Assembly (NCBI GenBank): GCA_964629335.1
Contig: CAZVRH010000021.1
Span: forward strand, 1-20,132
Origin: CACPJA01 sp964629335
GTDB taxonomy: Bacteria; Pseudomonadota; Gammaproteobacteria; Steroidobacterales; UBA11654
Direction of reading: 5' to 3'
DNA: 20,132 nucleotides
Both the position numbers and the translations under genes were made by a program. The notes below the pieces were generated by a model. It ran no database searches, was not told the DNA's origin, and saw nothing but the letters and a program-made list of their open reading frames with translations. Positions 15,768 through 20,132 of this stretch are shown here, piece after piece. Numbering within the stretch: position 1 is the stretch's first letter; each line of letters starts with the position of its first letter.

Positions 15768-16758
15768 TGTCTCTCGACAATTAGAGGATCTCTGGTACAG
15801 CAATAAAAAACCTGCGTATCTTCTTATTATGTTGTCCAAGGTTTTTTCATGGATAGTTAAGATTCGAGCTTGGTTTTACAAATCAGGAATTTTAAAAATT
15901 AGAAAAGTAGAGGTGCCGGTTATAGTCATCGGAAATATAACTGCAGGCGGAACCGGTAAAACACCGGTGACTCTTTTTTTATCCCAATGGTTTAGTAATA
16001 AAGGAAAAAAAGTTGGAATCATCTCAAGAGGATACAAAGGCAGAGAAAATAGACAAGACCCTCACATTGTTTCTAAAGAAGAAAAAGCAATAGATTTTGG
16101 TGATGAGGCTGTCTACTTGGCTAGGGAATCAAATGCGATGGTTTGCGTTTGTAAAAACAAAGTTAAAGCTGCTGAATTATTGGTCAGATCAGGCGTTGAA
16201 GTCATTATCTCGGACGATGGATTGCAGCATTATAAATTAGCAAGGGACTGGGAGATCGCAGTGGTTGACTCTTCGAGGTTACTAGGAAATCAATACTTCC
16301 TCCCGGCTGGCCCATTAAGAGAGAGTGCAGACCGATTGAACCATATGGATTTAGTTCTTTTTAACGGTCAGTGTGAAACAAGAGATTTAGTTCATGGAGA
16401 TACTCCAACTCTTAATTTCAGTATTAACAACAATAATTTGGTTGACTTAAATGATGGTAGTAAGCAAAAGCTCAGTGAATTCAAGTTTGATAAAGTTAAA
16501 GTGCTAGCAGGTATCGGTAACCCAGAAAAACTGTATAAAATAATAGAACAACACGGAATCGCTGTTACACCGATAAACATAGAGGACCACGGTCAAGTAA
16601 ATATCAATCACTATTCCGATGATATTTGCCCTCTTTTAATAACCCCTAAAGATGCCGTTAAATACAATGAATCTTTTCCCAAAAATACTTACCTTCTTGA
16701 CCCTAAGATAGAAATAGACGAAGATTATTTTTCTAAAATATTTGGTCAGTACTTATGA
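15760..16758 (+). CDS. lpxK: Tetraacyldisaccharide 4'-kinase
   Basis: Phosphorylates the 4' position of the lipid A disaccharide, at the inner face of the membrane. With the ATG at 15760 the product has 332 residues, close to the E. coli enzyme (328), and opens with the family's LEDLWY..KKPAYLL (8-22). An in-frame ATG at 15724 would add 12 residues inside msbA and is not needed. The membrane-associated N-terminal helix (about 20-45), the P-loop GNITAGGTGKTPV (58-70), ISRGYKG (88-94), SDDGLQHYKLARD (151-163), LPAGPLRE (181-188), LAGIGNPEK (249-257) and LITPKDAVKY (293-302) are all in order. It overlaps msbA by eight bases and kdsB by four (ATGA). No Trm112-like gene separates it from kdsB. Confidence 0.94.
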   Translation: MINVSRQLEDLWYSNKKPAYLLIMLSKVFSWIVKIRAWFYKSGILKIRKVEVPVIVIGNITAGGTGKTPVTLFLSQWFSNKGKKVGIISRGYKGRENRQDPHIVSKEEKAIDFGDEAVYLARESNAMVCVCKNKVKAAELLVRSGVEVIISDDGLQHYKLARDWEIAVVDSSRLLGNQYFLPAGPLRESADRLNHMDLVLFNGQCETRDLVHGDTPTLNFSINNNNLVDLNDGSKQKLSEFKFDKVKVLAGIGNPEKLYKIIEQHGIAVTPINIEDHGQVNINHYSDDICPLLITPKDAVKYNESFPKNTYLLDPKIEIDEDYFSKIFGQYL

Positions 16759-17498
16759 GTTATTCAATCGTCATACCTGCTAGATATGAATCCAAAAGAC
16801 TTCCGGGTAAAGCTCTTAAAGATATTGGCGGCAAACCCATGATACAGAGAGTTTATGAAGCTGCTCTAGGGAGTCAAGCAACGGAGATTATTGTCGCGAC
16901 GGATTCAAAGAGGATAAAAGAAGTCTGTGATGAATTCGGCGCCGTATGTTTAATCACTAAAAAAGAACATCGATCTGGAACTGACCGAGTCAATGAAATT
17001 GCAGACATTCAGAATTGGCCTAATGAACAGATAATCGTTAACCTTCAGGGCGATAATGCTCTTATGCCAAGTGAGAATATAGATCAAGTTGCAAATTTAT
17101 TAGTAGATTTCCCTCTATATTCAATTGCAACTTTAGCCACGCCCTTTCTTTCCAATGAAGAACTTGAAGACAGGAATGCGGTTAAGGTATTTTTTAATAA
17201 TAAAACACATCAAGCAATCACCTTTAAGAGACAGTCTGAACTCATAGCAGATGAATCTATTAATTGTATGAGACATATAGGTATTTATGCTTACAAAAGA
17301 TCATCTCTGAAAGTCTTTAGTCTTAATAAACCGTCTGTAGAGGAAGAAAAGGAGAAATTGGAACAGTTAAGAGCTTATAAGTTGGATTTAAAAATTATTG
17401 TTAATAAAGCCCAAATTCCCCCTGGACCTGATGTGGACACGAAGGATGATTTAATTTTAGTCAACTCAATCTATAAAGATCACAACACCAATGGATAA
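16755..17498 (+). CDS. kdsB: 3-deoxy-manno-octulosonate cytidylyltransferase (CMP-Kdo synthetase)
   Basis: Activates Kdo with CTP to CMP-Kdo for the inner core of lipopolysaccharide; a cytoplasmic enzyme. The 247 residues show VIPARYESKRLPGKAL (6-21, nucleotide binding), SGTDRVNE (74-81), VNLQGD (95-100) with the metal-binding Asp100, HIGIYAY (174-180), EKLEQLRAY (200-208) and PDVDTKDDL (225-233). After QGD the family normally has Glu-Pro, but here it is Asn-Ala (101-102), a deviation beside the metal site. Otherwise length and motifs are ordinary. It overlaps lpxK by four bases and the phosphatase gene by eight. Confidence 0.94.
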   Translation: MSYSIVIPARYESKRLPGKALKDIGGKPMIQRVYEAALGSQATEIIVATDSKRIKEVCDEFGAVCLITKKEHRSGTDRVNEIADIQNWPNEQIIVNLQGDNALMPSENIDQVANLLVDFPLYSIATLATPFLSNEELEDRNAVKVFFNNKTHQAITFKRQSELIADESINCMRHIGIYAYKRSSLKVFSLNKPSVEEEKEKLEQLRAYKLDLKIIVNKAQIPPGPDVDTKDDLILVNSIYKDHNTNG

Positions 17499-17982
17499 GG
17501 ATCATCAACATAAAGTCTTATTCGTATGTATGGGTAATATTTGTCGATCACCTTCAGCTGAGGCAATATTATTAAAAAAAGTTCAAGAGCAACAACTGGA
17601 GAATAATTTTTATATTGATTCATGTGGAACGCATGGCTATCACGAAGGACAAGGTCCCGATCAACGGTCAATAGAAGCAGCTTTAAATCGAGGAATCGAT
17701 ATAAGTAATTCAATTGCGAGGAGAGTTAAAAACTCCGATTTTAAAAATTTTGATTACATAATCGCAATGGACCATCAAAATATAGATTTTCTTAAAAATA
17801 TTTCTTCAGTTGATGATCATAAAAAACTGTCTCTTTTTTTAGAATATTCAGATGGCACTGAATATATTGAGGTTCCTGACCCTTATTATGGTGGGGATAG
17901 AGGTTTCGAGTTAGTTCTAGATCTGCTAGATACAGCTGCTGAAGGCTTAATCAGACATCTAATTAGTAAACCTAATTTGTAG
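17491..17982 (+). CDS. Low-molecular-weight protein-tyrosine phosphatase
   Basis: A 163-residue phosphatase of the LMW-PTP/arsenate reductase fold. The P-loop reads VCMGNICRSP (12-21), giving nucleophile Cys13 and Arg19 of the CX5R motif, and the general acid is Asp130 in DPYYGG (130-135). DSCGTHGY (43-50) and IAMD (91-94) are further family blocks. Substrates are unknown from sequence; relatives beside surface-polysaccharide genes dephosphorylate tyrosine kinases, but no such kinase lies in this window. The ATG is inside the end of kdsB (8-base overlap), so translation is probably coupled. A phosphatase after kdsB is part of the neighbourhood I recall from pseudomonads, where murB follows; here rne comes next on the other strand, one base away. 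Confidence 0.9.
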   Translation: MDKDHQHKVLFVCMGNICRSPSAEAILLKKVQEQQLENNFYIDSCGTHGYHEGQGPDQRSIEAALNRGIDISNSIARRVKNSDFKNFDYIIAMDHQNIDFLKNISSVDDHKKLSLFLEYSDGTEYIEVPDPYYGGDRGFELVLDLLDTAAEGLIRHLISKPNL

Positions 17983-17983
17983 T

Positions 17984-20089
17984 TTACTTAGGCGGTAAAA
18001 TATCTTCCCAAGGTAGAACTTTATCTACTTTCTTATCTTTATTAGAAACGGTTTTGGGTTTTGCTTTTTTTATCGTTTTACTTTCTTTATTTGTTTTCTT
18101 TTTATCTTCTTTTGGAGGAGTAGCTTTGACTTTTTTTTCAACAGCTTTCTTTTTTATTGGTTTGTTGCCAGTTTTCTTTTTTGGACTGTTCTTTTTTGTT
18201 GTATTTCTTTTTTTAACATCATCAGTTGTTTTCGCCTTTTTTGTAGCTGTTTTAGAAGAAGCGGTCTTGCGTTTATTGGTTGTTTTCTTAGGCCCTGTTT
18301 TTTTCGTTTTCCTCGGCGCACTTTGTTTTGTATGCCTTTTTTTAGATCGATTATTGCTCTTTGTTTTTTGACGGTTTCTTGGTTTTTGATTGGGCTTTCT
18401 TTTTTTCTTTACAGCTGAGGATTTTTTGTTTGGTGCTAACCAAAACTTAAGACGGTCAATCAAGTTAGGGCTCTTAACCCCCTCAACATCCCAAGCAGTT
18501 ATGGGTTGATGATCATCGGTATTTGGGCCTTGAGGAATAGAATTATTATTGAACCCATCTTTATTATTAGTGTTTTTATTTTCAGCAACATTTCTACTGC
18601 CTATTTCTGTGGTTGTGCCGTCATCACGAACCCTTTTGATTGTGTAGTTGACACTTGATAAGTCAGGATTAGCAATGAGTGAGATATCAATTTTCTCTCT
18701 TTCTTCAATATCTTTAATCCACTGTCTTTTTTCATTGAGCAAATAATTTGCTGCATCGGATGGTATATCGGCTATAACACTCTTTGTTTTTTCTTTTCTG
18801 GCTTCTTCGCCTACCAGTCTCAAGACGGATAGTGCTAAGGATTCTGTACTCCGAACCTTGCCTACACCGGTGCAATTTCCACATATTCGATAAGCAGAAT
18901 CATCAAGCGAAGGTCTTAAACGTTGTCTAGACATTTCCAATAGACCAAATCTTGAAATAAACCCAATAGAAACTCTTGCTCGATCCTGTCTCACAGCAGC
19001 TCTGAGAGTGTTTTCAACTGTTTTTTGATTTCGATATTGCCTCATATCAATGAAATCGATAACAATTAGTCCACCTAGATCTCTTAATTTGCATTGTCTT
19101 GCAATTTCTTCAGCAGCTTCAATATTAGTTTGTAAGGCTGTGGCTTCAATATCGGATTCTTTGGTTGATTTCCCAGAATTAATGTCGATAGCGATGAGGG
19201 CCTCAGTGTAATCAATGACAACCGTCCCTCCTGAGGGCAGTGATACTTCATTTGAATACGCAGATTCGATTTGGTTTTCAACTTGGAATCTAGTGAATAA
19301 TGGCACATCCTCTTTATAGTGCTTTAGTTTTTTTAAGTTTTTAGGGGTAACTTGTTTTATATATTTTTTTGCGTCATTAAATGTGTCTTGATCATCAATA
19401 ATAATTTCACCAATATCTTCTTCTAAATGATCTCTCATCGCTCTTACAATAAGATTATTTTCTTGGAAGATTAATGACGATGTTTCAACCTTGAGGGCTA
19501 ATTTTTTTATCGCATTCCAAATACCGACAAGATAGTTGACGTCCCATTGAAGTTCAATCAGGGATCGACCTACACCTGCTGTTCTAATTATCATACTGCT
19601 TTCTTTTGGAAGCTCTAGCTTGGAAAGGCTATTCAGTGTTTCCTCTCTTTCTTTACCCGTAATTTTTCTTGAAATACCTCCACCTTTTGAATTGTTTGGC
19701 ATTAGTACAGCAAAACGTCCAGCAAGGCTTAAATATGTTGTGAGTGCAGCGCCTTTGGTACCGCGTTCTTCTTTTACCACTTGAACAACAATTTCTTGCC
19801 CTTCTTCAAACAAGTTTTTGATGTTATATTTTTCTCCAGGAATTGGCTCCGAAAGGTAATATTCTCTTGAAATTTCTCTATACGGTAAGAATCCATTTCT
19901 TGTAGATCCAAAGTCTACAAAAACCGCGTCAAGACTGGGTTCTATTCTGGTAATCTTACCTTTGTAGATGTTATTTTTTTTTCGTGATACAGACGAAAGC
20001 TCAATATCTAAGTCATACAGCCTTTGTCCGTCTACCATGGCGACCCTCAACTCTTCTTGTTGAGTCGCATTGATCAGTATCCTTTTCAT
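17984..20089 (-). CDS. rne: Ribonuclease E, short form with lysine-rich C-terminal tail
   Basis: Endonuclease that initiates mRNA decay and processes rRNA and tRNA precursors. The catalytic half is complete: an S1 domain (about 35-120), the 5'-sensor and RNase H-like regions, metal-binding Asp302 (IDINSG) and Asp345 (VIDFIDM), and the zinc-link CGNC (403-406), at nearly the same numbers as in E. coli. The whole protein has 701 residues against 1061 in E. coli, so the scaffold half is cut short. An amphipathic segment NLIDRLKFWLAP (542-553) resembles the membrane-targeting helix. Residues 561-690 contain about 49 lysines, replacing the arginine-rich RNA-binding region, and the protein ends in VLPWEDILPPK. 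The start is fixed by a good ribosome site. It is convergent with the phosphatase gene. Confidence 0.95.
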   Translation of the reverse strand: MKRILINATQQEELRVAMVDGQRLYDLDIELSSVSRKKNNIYKGKITRIEPSLDAVFVDFGSTRNGFLPYREISREYYLSEPIPGEKYNIKNLFEEGQEIVVQVVKEERGTKGAALTTYLSLAGRFAVLMPNNSKGGGISRKITGKEREETLNSLSKLELPKESSMIIRTAGVGRSLIELQWDVNYLVGIWNAIKKLALKVETSSLIFQENNLIVRAMRDHLEEDIGEIIIDDQDTFNDAKKYIKQVTPKNLKKLKHYKEDVPLFTRFQVENQIESAYSNEVSLPSGGTVVIDYTEALIAIDINSGKSTKESDIEATALQTNIEAAEEIARQCKLRDLGGLIVIDFIDMRQYRNQKTVENTLRAAVRQDRARVSIGFISRFGLLEMSRQRLRPSLDDSAYRICGNCTGVGKVRSTESLALSVLRLVGEEARKEKTKSVIADIPSDAANYLLNEKRQWIKDIEEREKIDISLIANPDLSSVNYTIKRVRDDGTTTEIGSRNVAENKNTNNKDGFNNNSIPQGPNTDDHQPITAWDVEGVKSPNLIDRLKFWLAPNKKSSAVKKKRKPNQKPRNRQKTKSNNRSKKRHTKQSAPRKTKKTGPKKTTNKRKTASSKTATKKAKTTDDVKKRNTTKKNSPKKKTGNKPIKKKAVEKKVKATPPKEDKKKTNKESKTIKKAKPKTVSNKDKKVDKVLPWEDILPPK

Positions 20090-20093
20090 AGTT

Positions 20094-20099
20094 ACCTCT
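20094..20099 (-). promoter_or_regulatory. Shine-Dalgarno site of rne (AGAGGT)
   Basis: The minus strand reads AGAGGT, four bases, then the rne ATG at 20089-20087. The rest of the leader lies beyond the window, so any autoregulatory structure cannot be judged. Confidence 0.75.
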
Positions 20100-20132
20100 A
20101 TATGTAGGCAACAGGATAGAAATATTTTCCTT

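Noticed and set aside
18054..18371. Plus-strand open frame encoding a very hydrophobic, Phe/Leu/Val-rich peptide that looks like a membrane protein
   Set aside because: It is the complement of the lysine-rich RNase E tail; AAA/AAG lysine codons read as TTT/CTT on the other strand. It has no homology pattern and no separate gene signals.
1..20132. Mobile elements, CRISPR repeats, tRNA or rRNA genes, toxin-antitoxin or defence genes
   Set aside because: No transposase, integrase, regularly spaced repeat, cloverleaf-like sequence or defence-type protein was seen; all coding sequence is accounted for by housekeeping or metabolic families.

Overview
This 20.1-kb window looks like a compact, AT-rich gammaproteobacterial chromosome with 16 protein-coding genes (one cut by the left edge). 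No tRNA, rRNA, CRISPR array, insertion sequence or phage gene is visible. The assignment to Gammaproteobacteria rests on gene content and order. The run nagZ, mfd, Lol exporter, lpxK, kdsB, low-molecular-weight phosphatase, rne follows an arrangement I recall from Pseudomonas aeruginosa, and the adjacent pdxJ-acpS pair is also typical. Intergenic space is minimal; the longest gap is about 190 bases.

Region 1 (1-3732, minus strand) is an ornithine/proline-to-2-oxoglutarate catabolic unit, transcribed gdh, then P5C dehydrogenase, then rocD. RocD would convert ornithine to glutamate semialdehyde/P5C, the dehydrogenase would oxidise that to glutamate, and GDH would release ammonium and 2-oxoglutarate. 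All three proteins resemble their mitochondrial counterparts: the dehydrogenase is of the plant-type ALDH12 class, and the GDH resembles animal GDH, including an insertion where the animal 'antenna' sits. A 22-bp dyad lies in the divergent promoter region (3733-3925).

Region 2 (3926-7235, plus strand) is a tight run: pdxJ, acpS, a PolB-type exonuclease relative with degenerate active-site motifs, a signal-peptide-less YkuD (L,D-transpeptidase fold) protein, and nagZ. The last two suggest peptidoglycan recycling. nagZ runs 56 bases into the end of mfd (7180-10653, minus strand), the transcription-repair coupling factor.

Region 3 (10764-17982, plus strand) is an envelope-biogenesis block: the lipoprotein-releasing ABC exporter (lolC, lolE, lolD), then msbA, lpxK and kdsB (lipid A flipping, lipid A 4'-kinase, CMP-Kdo synthesis) and a tyrosine phosphatase. 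A perfect TATAAT box stands just before msbA. Genes I would expect in this neighbourhood (comEC, exbB/exbD, a Trm112-like gene, murB) are absent, consistent with streamlining. Region 4 (17984-20089, minus strand) is rne, encoding a short RNase E with an intact catalytic half and a very lysine-rich tail; it faces the phosphatase gene across one base.

Nothing here clearly amounts to an undescribed system. The points most worth a second look are the mitochondrial-like amino-acid module, the motif-degenerate exonuclease relative, the atypical YkuD protein, the lysine-rich RNase E tail and the dyad upstream of gdh.
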